Assembly: GCA_028293765.1 (NCBI GenBank)
Contig: JAQGOG010000140.1
Location: forward strand, 1 to 45,277
Source: Gammaproteobacteria bacterium
GTDB taxonomy: Bacteria > Pseudomonadota > Gammaproteobacteria > Steroidobacterales > Steroidobacteraceae
Length of the DNA stretch: 45,277 nucleotides
Direction of reading: 5' to 3'
Shown: piece after piece, positions 14,738-22,975 of the stretch
How positions within the stretch are numbered: the stretch's first letter is position 1
Layout: each line of letters begins with the position of its first letter
Made by a program: the position numbers and the translations under genes
Notes under the pieces: model-generated
The model's input: only the letters and a program-made list of their open reading frames with translations
Told to the model about the DNA's origin: nothing
The model's database searches: none

Positions 14738-16128
14738 TCGCTCGTCGATCCGTATGGATTGTCACCCTCGCGTGCGCGGGCCTCCATGTGGCTGCGGCAG
14801 ATGAGCCGACTGCGCCCGTCGCGGCATTTCGGACCGACTGGGGTATCCAGCTCGGCCCGATCACGCTGACACCAGGTGGTTTCCTGGAGTTCACCAGCAT
14901 ATACCGCGAACGCAACCAGACCGCCGACATCGGCTCCAGCTTTGCGGGCATCCCGTTCCCGAACAACAATAACTACTACGTCAGGGAATTCCGGGAAACT
15001 GCGCGAAACAGTCGTATATCGTTGCTGGCGCAGGGGCCGTCCGATTACAGATTCAAGGCGGAGGGCTACGTGGAGACTGATTTCGTCAGCGCGGGCACGA
15101 GTTCCAATGGGAACGAAAGTAACAGCTATACCCAGCGCGTTCGCCAGGTCTACCTGAGCTGGTCGCGTCCCGACCTTGGTTGGGCCCTGCTGGCCGGGCA
15201 AGCGTGGAGCTTGGTGACGCCATACAAGAACGGCCTGGCAGCGCGCCAGGAAGATATTCCTCTAGTGAACGATGGCCAATACTACACGGGCTTCAACTGG
15301 GCCAGACAAACACAATTCCGCGTAGTCAAGACCTTCTCGCCTGCAGTGGCCGTGGGGTTGTCTCTCGAGAGTGCCCAGAACGTACTAAAAGGCAATGTGC
15401 CCACGGGGGCGACCGCCAGCAACCCCGGCGGCGCCGGGTTGAACAGCCTGGCCAGCTATAGTACCGATATCGCGCCGGACACAATCTTGAAGCTGGCGCT
15501 AGATCCTGGATACGGCCACTACGAGCTGTACAGCCTGACCCGCTTTCTGCATGACCGCGCACCCAACGTGCCGGGCAGCCTGCCGACCGAGGCCAGCCAC
15601 ACGACGGTGGCCCAAAGCTTCGGAGCCGGTCTGATCCTGCCGCTGTGGGGCAAGTGGCTGGAGCTGCACGCAACCACGCTGATTGGCCACGGCAACGGCC
15701 GCTATGGCTCCGCTCAGCTCAGTGATTCAACGTACGACACCAGGAACGGTTCGATAGCGGCGTTGCGCGAACAGCAAGGCCTGGTTGGGTTGATTGCACA
15801 TCCATCGGCAACCTTCGATGTCTACGCCTATGGCGGTCTCGAACAGCAGACGGCCGCCTACGGGTTAATCCCCGCCGACAACTCGGCCTGCGGCACCAAT
15901 TTCGCCAATCTCGGCTCACTTCCGTCCACCGCACAATGCGGCGGCGTCGGACGAGTACGGCAGATCGCCGGCGGCTTCACGTGGAAGGCATATCGAGGCG
16001 CACTTGGATACGTCACTGTCGGTCCCGAGGTCGAGTACGTGAAGAACACCACTTACATCGCCAGGAACGGCACTTCGGCCGACACCAACAACACCATGGT
16101 ATATTTCACGATCCGGTACTACCCATAG
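14734..16128 (+). CDS. Outer-membrane porin-like beta-barrel protein
   Basis: About 464 residues from a GTG at 14,734 that overlaps the PQQ dehydrogenase stop (GTGA) and has GGAG six bases upstream. A signal peptide is present (SVWIVTLACAGLHVAAADE). The mature protein alternates short amphipathic strands and Gly/Asn/Ser-rich loops (GFLEFTSIYRERNQ, YRFKAEGYVETDF, RVRQVYLSWSRPDLGWALLA) and ends in an aromatic strand, YFTIRYYP. That is the pattern of general porins or DcaP-like channels. Coupling with the dehydrogenase suggests it admits the enzyme's substrate to the periplasm; this is an inference from operon structure. Confidence 0.8.
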   Translation: MIARRSVWIVTLACAGLHVAAADEPTAPVAAFRTDWGIQLGPITLTPGGFLEFTSIYRERNQTADIGSSFAGIPFPNNNNYYVREFRETARNSRISLLAQGPSDYRFKAEGYVETDFVSAGTSSNGNESNSYTQRVRQVYLSWSRPDLGWALLAGQAWSLVTPYKNGLAARQEDIPLVNDGQYYTGFNWARQTQFRVVKTFSPAVAVGLSLESAQNVLKGNVPTGATASNPGGAGLNSLASYSTDIAPDTILKLALDPGYGHYELYSLTRFLHDRAPNVPGSLPTEASHTTVAQSFGAGLILPLWGKWLELHATTLIGHGNGRYGSAQLSDSTYDTRNGSIAALREQQGLVGLIAHPSATFDVYAYGGLEQQTAAYGLIPADNSACGTNFANLGSLPSTAQCGGVGRVRQIAGGFTWKAYRGALGYVTVGPEVEYVKNTTYIARNGTSADTNNTMVYFTIRYYP

Positions 16129-16219
16129 CCGAAGCCCATTTTTTGCGCACTCGGACCGACAGTCTCGCTTCCGTGGAGTGTCGCAGAGCGTACCAAGCGG
16201 CAGCCGCCTCACAAACGCG

Positions 16220-16310
16220 CTGCCGCATCCCATGCCTGAAGCGAGTCCGGAAGGATTCCGATTCCGGTATCTCTCACACTGATCGTGATGCTGTCGTCGG
16301 CGCGAGAGGC
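16220..16310 (-). pseudogene. Fragment of histidine-kinase ATP-binding domain
   Basis: The minus strand encodes ADDSITISVRDTGIGILPDS, the strand plus G1 box (DTGIGI) of a HATPase domain, with LQA following. Neither the N box before it nor the F/G2 boxes after it are present. The 300 bases between the porin and the MscS genes hold this remnant and nothing else I can identify. Confidence 0.6.
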
Positions 16311-16434
16311 TTGACACGGCGATCCTGTGGATGACCTACCATGGACCTCGTGTGTTGCCCCGGGCCGTCGACTCAGAAATGCGATCGTGAGCGGTTTGCC
16401 TTGAACCGCTGACGCGCTTGGAGTACTTCTCGCT

Positions 16435-17946
16435 ATGACCATCTCATTCTCTTCAATTCTGGCGGCGGCAACGGACCCGCTTTTTCTGGCGGGAGTTGTG
16501 ATCGTCCTCGGCTTCTTCGGCGCCCGCTATTGGCAGGGACGCAGTTCCCTAGCGCATTTTCTCATCCAGCTTCTGGTCTTTGTCATCCTCACCAGCCTGC
16601 TGCTGGCGGGCGGCGTTGTTCCCTATCGCCCCGGTGTGGCGCCCGGAGCCGAATCCAGGCGTCTCTTTGTGAGCGCGCTCGAAGTCATCTGGTGGCTGGG
16701 CGCGGCGTGGCTGGCAGTCGGTTTCTTGCGCGCGTTCGTCGTGTTGGGGCGACAGCCGCGCGAATCGAAACTGGTTCAGGACCTGTTGGCCGCTCTCATC
16801 TACCTCGCGGCGACTTTCGCAATTGTCGCCGATGTTTTCGATCTGCCGGTGAGAGGCCTGCTGGCGACCTCCGGTGCTGTGGCGATCATTATCGGTCTGG
16901 CGCTGCAAAGCTCACTCGGAGACGTTTTCTCCGGCATCGTTCTTAATATCGAAGGTCCTTACCGCGTGGGCGACTGGATCATCCTGGACGACACGGTCCA
17001 GGGTAAGGTAATCGAAACCAATTGGCGCGCGACGCACATCCTGACAGGAAACCAGGATGTGGCGATCATCCCGAACAGCGTCATCGCGAAATCCAAGCTG
17101 GTGAATTGCAGCACGCCAACCAGGATCCACGGCGCCAGCATCCGCGTCAAATTGGAGCCCTCGCTGACGCCCATCGCAGGCTGCAATTTACTGAAGGAAG
17201 TGCTCCTCGGCAGCACCCATATCCTGCGAACGCCCGAGCCGACCGTCACCATCAAGGATCTCAGCGCGGAGATGATCGACTTCGAGCTCTCCTACTCGGT
17301 TGCCGATGTCAGCGCCGTCGATCGGGCGCAAAATGAGCTTTTCGACCGGGTCTATCGTGCGGCGGCGGTAGCCGGAGCCAGATTTTCGCCACGCCTCGCT
17401 GGCGCACCGGGAAAAGCCGCTTTGGGGGACAAAGAGTCGGCGGGAATTCCTGAACGCCTGCTGGCGGGAATCTCACTTTTCTCCACCTTGACTGCGGAGG
17501 AGAAGGTTGCGCTGGCGTCGCAAATGCAGCGCAAGGATTACAAGGCAGGCGAGGTGATCGTGAGGACGGGTACGATCTTGCAAGCCTTATGCATCGTCAG
17601 CTACGGCGTTCTGGTTGGCTCAGTGGAGGAAAATGGCCGCAAGCTCGAGGTCGTCCGCTTGGCGCCGGGAGATTATTTCGGCGAGAGCGGACTCCTGACG
17701 GGTAAGTCACTGAATGGCGAAGTCACCACGCTCACCCGGGCCGCGATTTACGAGATATCCAAAGATGCGCTCGCCCCGCTCCTCAAGGCCCGCCCGAACA
17801 TGGCCGAGGAGCTGAGCGAAACCCTGGCGAGCCTGCAGCTGGCGCATCGCACCATGTTCGACCACACCGACTATCAGGAGCAGCACCAAGAGGGACTGGC
17901 GGACCGGGTCGCTGCCAACATCCGGCGTCTGTTCTCGCTGCACTGA
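16435..17946 (+). CDS. MscS-family channel with cyclic-nucleotide-binding domain
   Basis: A 503-residue inner-membrane channel of the bacterial cyclic-nucleotide-gated MscS group. The N-terminal third has about five hydrophobic segments (ATDPLFLAGVVIVLGFFG, LIQLLVFVILTSLLLAGGVV, VIWWLGAAWLAVGFLRAFVV, LAALIYLAATFAIVADVF, LLATSGAVAIIIGLALQSSL). The pore helix and MscS beta domain follow (SLGDVFSGIVLNIEGPYRVG, VIETNWRATHI, VAIIPNSVIAKSKLVN). From about 345 a cNMP-binding domain is seen, with the phosphate-binding cassette around YFGESGLLTGKSLNGEV. The cassette Arg of cAMP binders is not obvious, so the ligand is uncertain. ATG start with GGAG 11 bases upstream. It stands alone, transcribed by itself. 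Confidence 0.9.
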   Translation: MTISFSSILAAATDPLFLAGVVIVLGFFGARYWQGRSSLAHFLIQLLVFVILTSLLLAGGVVPYRPGVAPGAESRRLFVSALEVIWWLGAAWLAVGFLRAFVVLGRQPRESKLVQDLLAALIYLAATFAIVADVFDLPVRGLLATSGAVAIIIGLALQSSLGDVFSGIVLNIEGPYRVGDWIILDDTVQGKVIETNWRATHILTGNQDVAIIPNSVIAKSKLVNCSTPTRIHGASIRVKLEPSLTPIAGCNLLKEVLLGSTHILRTPEPTVTIKDLSAEMIDFELSYSVADVSAVDRAQNELFDRVYRAAAVAGARFSPRLAGAPGKAALGDKESAGIPERLLAGISLFSTLTAEEKVALASQMQRKDYKAGEVIVRTGTILQALCIVSYGVLVGSVEENGRKLEVVRLAPGDYFGESGLLTGKSLNGEVTTLTRAAIYEISKDALAPLLKARPNMAEELSETLASLQLAHRTMFDHTDYQEQHQEGLADRVAANIRRLFSLH

Positions 17947-18044
17947 GGGCAGCAGCTCTGCGCAAGAGCGCGAACAGAACTCACGTTGAACGCGGTTCTG
18001 TGAACCGTGTGCTTGCGTCGTCTCGAGGCACTCAACGCGTTGCA
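17947..18044. other. Short intergenic segment with weak hairpin
   Basis: CGGTTCTGTGAACCG near 17,991-18,005 is a 6-bp stem with a 3-base loop after the channel gene. There is no T tract, so it is at best a weak or Rho-assisted stop. Confidence 0.3.
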
Positions 18045-18345
18045 CTACCTGCCAGGCAGTTCTTTCGCGATGGCAACTACGCGCTCGGGTTCGAAACCGA
18101 ACTTCCTCTGCAACTCCTTGAGCGGCGCCGAGGCGCCGAAGGTATGCGTGCCGATCACCCGCCCTCTATCCCCACGTAGCGCTCCCAGCCAAGAGTGGAT
18201 GCCTGCTCGATGGCGAGGCGGGTTCCGATCGTGGGTGGTAGCACACCGTCGCGGTAATCCGCGCCCTGTTGGTCGAATATGTCCCACGAGGGCATCGAGA
18301 CGACCCGTGAGCGGATCCCTTCGGCAATGAGTGTCTCGTGTGCCG
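18045..18345 (-). pseudogene. Transketolase C-terminal remnant
   Basis: The minus strand encodes the last about 100 residues of transketolase: KPAHETLIAEGIRSRVVSMP, SWDIFDQQGADYRDGVLPPT, RLAIEQASTLGWERYVGIEG, then after a frameshift RVIGTHTFGASAPLKELQRK and FGFEPERVVAIAKEL up to a TAG at 18,045. The frame breaks near 18,158-18,163, where one C of GGCCGG is missing, so it cannot be translated through. The 5' side ends where the 401-bp duplicated segment begins (18,344). The rest of the gene (thiamine diphosphate and pyrimidine domains) is absent from the window. Confidence 0.9.
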
Positions 18346-18744
18346 GTTTTGCTGACAGTTGAGCAATAGGATGGAAGAGCGCAGCGCGTGACGACAGGAG
18401 TCAGCCACACACCGCCAGCTTACCCGCGACGTCCGCTGTCCGCGTCACGACATACAGGTACGCTTTGCTACCCCTTTGGGGGTAAGGGCGGTGGCGTCGA
18501 GCGCCCAATGTCGTTGGCACACTGCGTTATGATTCCCTGGCCATGGGACGTCCGTGAAGTCCAGCACGCAACGCGAACGTGCTTCACGGTGCCGGAGCCA
18601 ATATCGTGGCATCCGCATTCAACGATCCACAACGTCGCCGTGGGTGTTGTGAGGCATAGGATAGCTCGGTCCCGCTCGGCGGCTCTTGCACCCGCCGTCG
18701 GCGCCGCTCGCGCTTTCCTCCCAGAATCCCCCGGCGCTGGGCTA
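18344..18744. repeat. 401-bp duplicated segment, copy 1 (contains R1 copy e)
   Basis: Near-identical to 20,659-21,060 in the same orientation. It begins CGGTTTTGCTGACA and ends GGCGCTGGGCTA. It contains GCGACGTCCGCTGTCCGCGT, the R1 core TACCCCTTTGGGGGTA (18,469-18,484, perfect 6-bp arms), the GTTGGCACACTGCG tail and the stretch encoding the odd C-terminal tail of the response regulator at 18,584-19,327. To its left is the transketolase remnant, to its right the regulator gene. Confidence 0.9.
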
Positions 18745-19327
18745 TCGCAACCGCCTCGGTTCGACTCGCGGCATCCAACTTGCTGAGTATGGATTTGACG
18801 TGCGTTTTCACGGTTCCGACCGCCACCGCCAGCTTTGACGCGATTGCCTTGTTGCTGAGCCCCAGCATTATCTCCTCCAGAATGTCTTCTTCTCGTCTGG
18901 TTAGCGCTTCCTGCTTCATACGCTCGGCAATGCGACTGGCGACCAGCGGGTCCCATGCGATGCCACCCTTGTGCATCGATCGAATAGCCTGCATCAAGTC
19001 CTCAAGACGGCAACCGAGCAATAGATAACCGCGTACACCTTGCTCCAGTGCGTGGCAAATCTTCGCCTCGCTGTCGCTATGGGTCAGAATCATGACTCGA
19101 TCCGTCCAGGCCTCTTTGAGCGCGGTCAGTCGCAATCCCGAATCGTAGTCCGCCACCACGACGTCAGGCGAAGGAAAATGACTCGCCGTGGAGTGCGAGA
19201 CAGTCGATTCGGGATTGCAAACCGCTACTTTGAAGTCTGGTCGCTTTGTCAATGTGGCATCGAGTCCAGCTGAGATCAGCGGGTCGGAGTGTGCAATGAG
19301 CACCTTGATTTCGAAGGGTTGTGGCAT
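18584..19327 (-). CDS. LuxR-type response regulator with foreign C-terminal tail
   Basis: A 247-residue frame from ATG 19,325-19,327, with GAGGA seven bases upstream. The N-terminal receiver is somewhat degenerate: VLIAHSDPLI in place of the acidic pair, likely phospho-Asp in VVVADYDSG, Thr/Ser in MILTHSDS; the usual Lys is replaced in GYLLLGCRLE. The LuxR helix-turn-helix is complete (LTRREEDILEEIMLGLSNKA to VGTVKTHVKSILSKLDAASR). The normal family end (AVAIAQRRGIL) is followed by about 45 Arg/Pro/Ser-rich residues encoded by the duplicated segment. The same tail, without the receiver and HTH, is found at 20,900-21,060. A regulator that lacks the phosphorylation Lys may act without phosphorylation. 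No kinase gene is adjacent. Confidence 0.85.
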   Translation of the reverse strand: MPQPFEIKVLIAHSDPLISAGLDATLTKRPDFKVAVCNPESTVSHSTASHFPSPDVVVADYDSGLRLTALKEAWTDRVMILTHSDSEAKICHALEQGVRGYLLLGCRLEDLMQAIRSMHKGGIAWDPLVASRIAERMKQEALTRREEDILEEIMLGLSNKAIASKLAVAVGTVKTHVKSILSKLDAASRTEAVAIAQRRGILGGKRERRRRRVQEPPSGTELSYASQHPRRRCGSLNADATILAPAP

Positions 19328-19458
19328 ACCGATATCCTCAGGCGCTCGACAATTGCAGTCTCGACGCGACCATTGATCCTTGGTTCATCGCGCCGGACCT
19401 TGAAAGCGGAAGTCGCGCAAATCATGTGCGTCCGGGCCGGGCCGCTGCCAAACATTGT

Positions 19459-20307
19459 TTATGCGAAAAAAACTTCTCTTAGAAACTCATCGATGGCGGC
19501 GTTGACCGTATGCGGAGCTTCCAGGGCAGCAAGATGCCCGACCCTGGGTAACACTCTGAACGGACTGCCAGGGATGGCATCCGCCATGGCGTGGGTTTCG
19601 GCGACCGGAAATGTTCGGTCCTCGTCACCAGCGATCACCAGAACTGGTTTTCGAATGGCGCCCAAAAGGGCACGATGCTCGGTGCGGCGCGGAACGACAC
19701 TATCGATCGCCCAGCAGACGGAGTCCGCACGGGCTGCGGCCACCGTTGAGCGGATATATTCCACCACTTCAGGCTTCATCATTTCGGTCGTCGCGCCGGC
19801 AAAGGCATTGACTGCGCGGTTGACGACCAGTTTTGGGACCGTACGCCGCCGGCGCAGTATTGAAGTCATCAGTAAGAACTCCATCTTCTGGTGCCAACCT
19901 GCCACCGAAGCCGTGCAGTTCATCAATACAGCGGCCCGTGTCCGGCTCGGATACAGGGCAACGAATACGCCGCCCATCATTCCGCCCCAAGAGTTACCGA
20001 GCAGGACGCAATCCTCAATCTGCAATTGATCCAGGATCTGGCATAGACACAGGGCACATTCCTCGAGTGTGAAATACCGGTTCAAGGGATCGCTTTCGCC
20101 GTGGCCGGGCGGGTCGATCAGAACCATCTTATGGCTGCTTGCGAAATGGTCGACTTGTCCCTGCCACATCTGCCCCGTCATCAAAAGGCTGGGCCAGCAA
20201 ACCATGGCCGGACCGTTGCCGATGACGTGAACATTGATTTCCCCCAGCAAAGTGACAATGCGCTGCTTGCGGAGGGTGGCAATGCGTTGGTGTTCAGTCG
20301 CCTGCAT
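19459..20307 (-). CDS. Alpha/beta hydrolase
   Basis: About 282 residues from ATG 20,305-20,307, chosen because GGAG stands six bases upstream; a GTG ten codons earlier is possible. It is a cytoplasmic alpha/beta-hydrolase of the enol-lactonase/C-C hydrolase kind. The strand-loop GNGPAMVCWPSLLMTG, the DPPGHGESD motif, nucleophile elbow LLGNSWGGMMGG, acid Asp in IAGDEDRTFP and His in RVGHLAALEAP are all present. A cap domain with many Arg and Met residues (about 155-200) separates the two halves. Substrate unknown. It is on the same strand as, and 131 bases upstream of, the response regulator gene. Confidence 0.9.
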   Translation of the reverse strand: MQATEHQRIATLRKQRIVTLLGEINVHVIGNGPAMVCWPSLLMTGQMWQGQVDHFASSHKMVLIDPPGHGESDPLNRYFTLEECALCLCQILDQLQIEDCVLLGNSWGGMMGGVFVALYPSRTRAAVLMNCTASVAGWHQKMEFLLMTSILRRRRTVPKLVVNRAVNAFAGATTEMMKPEVVEYIRSTVAAARADSVCWAIDSVVPRRTEHRALLGAIRKPVLVIAGDEDRTFPVAETHAMADAIPGSPFRVLPRVGHLAALEAPHTVNAAIDEFLREVFFA

Positions 20308-20391
20308 GACAAGCTCCGTTTTCAAGGCCGTAGACACGGTGGCTAAGCAAGCCGATCGGCACGATAAATTTCATTACTTCTCACGCCTCCA

Positions 20392-20560
20392 TCAGCCCTG
20401 CCATAACGCGAGGAACGTTGTGAGCGCCGCGTTAACCGCTGAAGGCTGCTCCTCTTGCGGCCGGTGGCCGGCAAGCGCGATGGGCGCTGTCGTGAGATCC
20501 TCGGCGAAGTCGCGCCAGATCCCGGCCATGTCGACCAAACCGCACTCGTACCGCGCCAGA
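20392..20560 (-). pseudogene. C-terminal remnant of a dehalogenase-like alpha/beta hydrolase
   Basis: The minus strand encodes VDMAGIWRDFAEDL, then ALAGHRPQEEQPSAVNAALT, with TFLALWQG before the stop. This is the end of haloacetate dehalogenase-type hydrolases (DM..W, then catalytic-His loop GH..PEE.P and a final helix). The nucleophile and N-terminal two-thirds are missing. It lies just upstream of the intact hydrolase gene, separated by 85 bases, with the second 401-bp repeat copy on its other side. Confidence 0.6.
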
Positions 20561-20658
20561 AGATGCGACACGACGTCCGGCACTGTGTGGGCCGCGGGGG
20601 CCGCTCCTCTCGCGTTGCTCATTGCCATTTCTCCATATGTTCCGGATGACCCGACCCA

Positions 20659-21060
20659 CGGTTTTGCTGACAATTGAGCAGTGGTCTGGAAGAGCGCAGC
20701 GCGTGACCACAGGAGTCAGCACACACCGCCAGCTTATCGGCGACGTCCGCTGTCCGCGTCACGACACACAGGTACGCTTTGCTACCACTTTCGGGGGGTA
20801 AGGGCGGTGGCGTCGAGTACCCAATGCAGTTGGCACACTGCGTTATGATTCCTTGGCCATGGGACGTCCGTGAAGTCCAGCACGCAACGCGAACGTGCTT
20901 CACGGTGCCGGAGCCAATATCGTGGCATCCGCATTCAACGATCCACAACGTCGCCGTGGGTGTTGTGAAACATTGGATAGCTCGGTCCCGCTCGGTGGCT
21001 CTTGCATCCGCCGTTGGGGCCATTCGCGCTTTTCTCCCAGAATCCCTCGGCGCTGGGCTA
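20659..21060. repeat. 401-bp duplicated segment, copy 2 (contains R1 copy f and a regulator gene tail)
   Basis: Direct repeat of 18,344-18,744 with scattered substitutions. It includes the R1 core TACCACTTTCGGGGGGTA (20,783-20,800) and, on the minus strand, LAQRRGILGEK with the same 45-residue tail as the regulator at 18,584. Sequence to the right of 21,060 is unrelated to the regulator gene, so only its last few codons were carried along. Confidence 0.9.
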
Positions 21061-21446
21061 GCGCCGAACCATTCCATTCGACTCCGCCCAACGAACCGAG
21101 ACACATATGCGTGCCGTCCGGAGTCGGCCGCTTGCCCGTGTTGTCCCACTGCGTTGGAAGGGATTGTGGCGGTGTTCGCCCAACAATCGCTTGCATCTGC
21201 CCTCTGGAGTTGGTATCCGCCAAGGGTGTCAGCGGGCACCCTGATCTGGCGACGTCTCTGGGTGGTTTGCGCCAACTTCAGTGGCGGCATGCGCTTGTTC
21301 AACGGGCAGTGCGTAGCGACAAGACGCCCAGGTACGCCGGTCGCACCCTCGTCTGCGAACCGACACGTTAAACCGACTAATGAGGTCTCAGAATAGGGGC
21401 GCGCTGACTTTTGTTGCGGACCTCGAGAGCTGACCCCCAAAGGAGC
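21061..21446. other. Non-coding stretch before cytochrome c gene
   Basis: No recognisable gene on either strand; the long minus-strand frame that spans it runs through the repeat and looks non-biological. A promoter for the cytochrome gene is expected here but I cannot point to one. Confidence 0.4.
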
Positions 21447-21800
21447 ATGAAAGTGAATGTCAAGACTCTTGGACCGTCGACTCTCGCGTCGCAGCTTCTG
21501 GTTGCTTCACTCCTCTATGCTGGAACGGTAAACGCTGCAGTTACTGAGGCAGACGCGATGAAAATTACCAGCCAGTATGGTTGCCAGGCCTGTCACGCCA
21601 CGAGCACCAAGCTCGTCGGTCCGGCGTTCAAAGATATCGCCAAGAAATACGCGGGGGATAAGACGGCGGAAGAGAGACTTCAGAAGAAGGTCAAGAGCGG
21701 CGGTAGCGGCGTCTGGGGAACGCTTCCCATGCCACCAGCGGTTGGCGCCTCGGACGCAGACGTCGCAACCGTAGTTCACTGGATCTTGTCTCTCACCTAG
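21447..21800 (+). CDS. Class I c-type cytochrome (c551/c552-like)
   Basis: A 117-residue periplasmic electron carrier from ATG 21,447 (AAAGGAG directly upstream). A signal peptide (LASQLLVASLLYAGTVNAAV) precedes a single-heme domain with CQACH at about 50-54, KLVGPAFKDIAKKYAGD, and the Met ligand in GTLPMPPAVGASDADV near the C-terminus. These are the hallmarks of small class I cytochromes serving cytochrome oxidases or dehydrogenases. It could accept electrons from the PQQ dehydrogenase 7 kb away, but nothing in the sequence proves this. The small membrane-protein gene follows after 75 bases. Confidence 0.93.
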   Translation: MKVNVKTLGPSTLASQLLVASLLYAGTVNAAVTEADAMKITSQYGCQACHATSTKLVGPAFKDIAKKYAGDKTAEERLQKKVKSGGSGVWGTLPMPPAVGASDADVATVVHWILSLT

Positions 21801-21875
21801 ACATCCAATGTGATCGCTCGGGAAGTCGAACGCCGGTCGTGGCGGGCGGGGTATCAGCGCGAGCGGGGAATAGCT

Positions 21876-22145
21876 ATGAGTACACCGGTCCCTCGGGAAT
21901 CTGCGCCTCCCATACCTGAGCCAGCGACTCACCCGTGCGCAAAGACCGACAGTGCGTTGCCTGGGCGCGCTGCCGACCCGATTGGGGGAGAGCGGTTGAC
22001 TGATACGCCAGATGCTCCCGGAGTCACAGATTCGCACTCCGAGTCTACCGATGACTTTTGGGCCACAAACTTCCTGCTCGTGTTTCCGATTGGAATGTTT
22101 GTATTGTTTGTTGTCTTTGTAGCGGTACTATGCCTCGCGCCGTGA
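21876..22145 (+). CDS. Small protein with one C-terminal membrane helix, unknown function
   Basis: 89 residues from ATG 21,876 (GGGGA six bases upstream). The first 60 residues are Pro/Ser/Thr/Asp-rich and probably unstructured. A single hydrophobic helix follows (FLLVFPIGMFVLFVVFVAVL) right before the C-terminus, so it should be tail-anchored in the inner membrane. I do not recognise a family. Position behind cytochrome c suggests a role in anchoring or assembling a respiratory complex, but that is a guess. Confidence 0.65.
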   Translation: MSTPVPRESAPPIPEPATHPCAKTDSALPGRAADPIGGERLTDTPDAPGVTDSHSESTDDFWATNFLLVFPIGMFVLFVVFVAVLCLAP

Positions 22146-22218
22146 GGCGCGGGCGCAGCCCAAACCCTGCCATCCTCCGCCGAGCGCCTTCGCTACGCTT
22201 CGCCAAGCGCTGGGCTGG

Positions 22219-22962
22219 CTAGCCGGTAGGGCCGCGACTCGCGCGAAATCGGACGGGGGGCGGGCGCAGCGCTCGGCGCCAGGCCCCGGGGCTCATACCC
22301 ACGATTCGGCGGAACGTTCTCGTCAAGTGCGGCTGGTCTGCGAGCCCACACTCCAGGGCAATCTCCGCCAGAGACTTGTCGGTCAGGAGCATCATTTCCT
22401 GGGCGCGCTCGATTCGGCGTCGACGGAGGTAACCGAAGGGCGACTCGCCGACACTGCACCGAAAGGCGTAGGAGAAATAGCTCACACTCAGCCGCGCCGC
22501 CGCTGCGAAATCCTCCATTCGGATGCTGTTAGCGAGATTAGCGTCCAGATACTTCAATACTCGGCTGATCTGCCAAGGCGCAAGTGGCCCCGCCGCGCGA
22601 CCGAGCCCTCGTTCCTCGTGCAGATCGCACTCGGCCCGTAGCAGCGACGTAGCCTCGGTGATACACCGAGACGCCTCCTTCGCATCTCGCAACAAGGCTC
22701 TGTGGGCGGACTCCAGCAGAGTCACGATCGCCATAGTCACCGCAGGCTGCGAAAAGACGGCGAACGCGGCGCTGCCTCCGTTTTGGGGTTCGAGGGACTG
22801 AATCTCATCGGGCGCTTCGTGCACCGCCTGTCTTTCAGGCCGAAACTTTGAGTTCTCTACCGGTAAGGACATGACAGTCTCGATCAATTGGCAGTCCTGC
22901 AGCAGTTGATGGCCCGCTGGCGTGGAAGAGTTGTCGGTGGGCCTCCTCATGGCAGGCTCCAC
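22219..22962 (-). CDS. AraC-family transcriptional regulator
   Basis: A 247-residue DNA-binding protein. The C-terminal 100 residues are two AraC helix-turn-helix units: WQISRVLKYLDANLANSIRM with EDFAAAARLSVSYFSYAFRC, then KSLAEIALECGLADQPHLTR with TFRRIVGMSPGAWRR. The N-terminal half (about 1-140) has no AraC-type cupin I can recognise and is predicted helical; it may sense an unknown signal. The start sits next to the doxX remnant and M2 palindrome, so its promoter may be derived from that duplicated region. A (TG)n run at 22,971-22,980 lies just upstream. Confidence 0.88.
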   Translation of the reverse strand: MEPAMRRPTDNSSTPAGHQLLQDCQLIETVMSLPVENSKFRPERQAVHEAPDEIQSLEPQNGGSAAFAVFSQPAVTMAIVTLLESAHRALLRDAKEASRCITEATSLLRAECDLHEERGLGRAAGPLAPWQISRVLKYLDANLANSIRMEDFAAAARLSVSYFSYAFRCSVGESPFGYLRRRRIERAQEMMLLTDKSLAEIALECGLADQPHLTRTFRRIVGMSPGAWRRALRPPPVRFRASRGPTG

Positions 22963-22975
22963 TGATGGGTGTGTG

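Noticed and set aside
17991-18005. Terminator after the MscS channel gene
   Set aside because: Six-base stem without T tract is too weak to call.
20619-21440. 273-codon minus-strand frame
   Set aside because: It spans the duplicated segment and non-coding DNA, with no recognisable protein and codon use unlike the genes.
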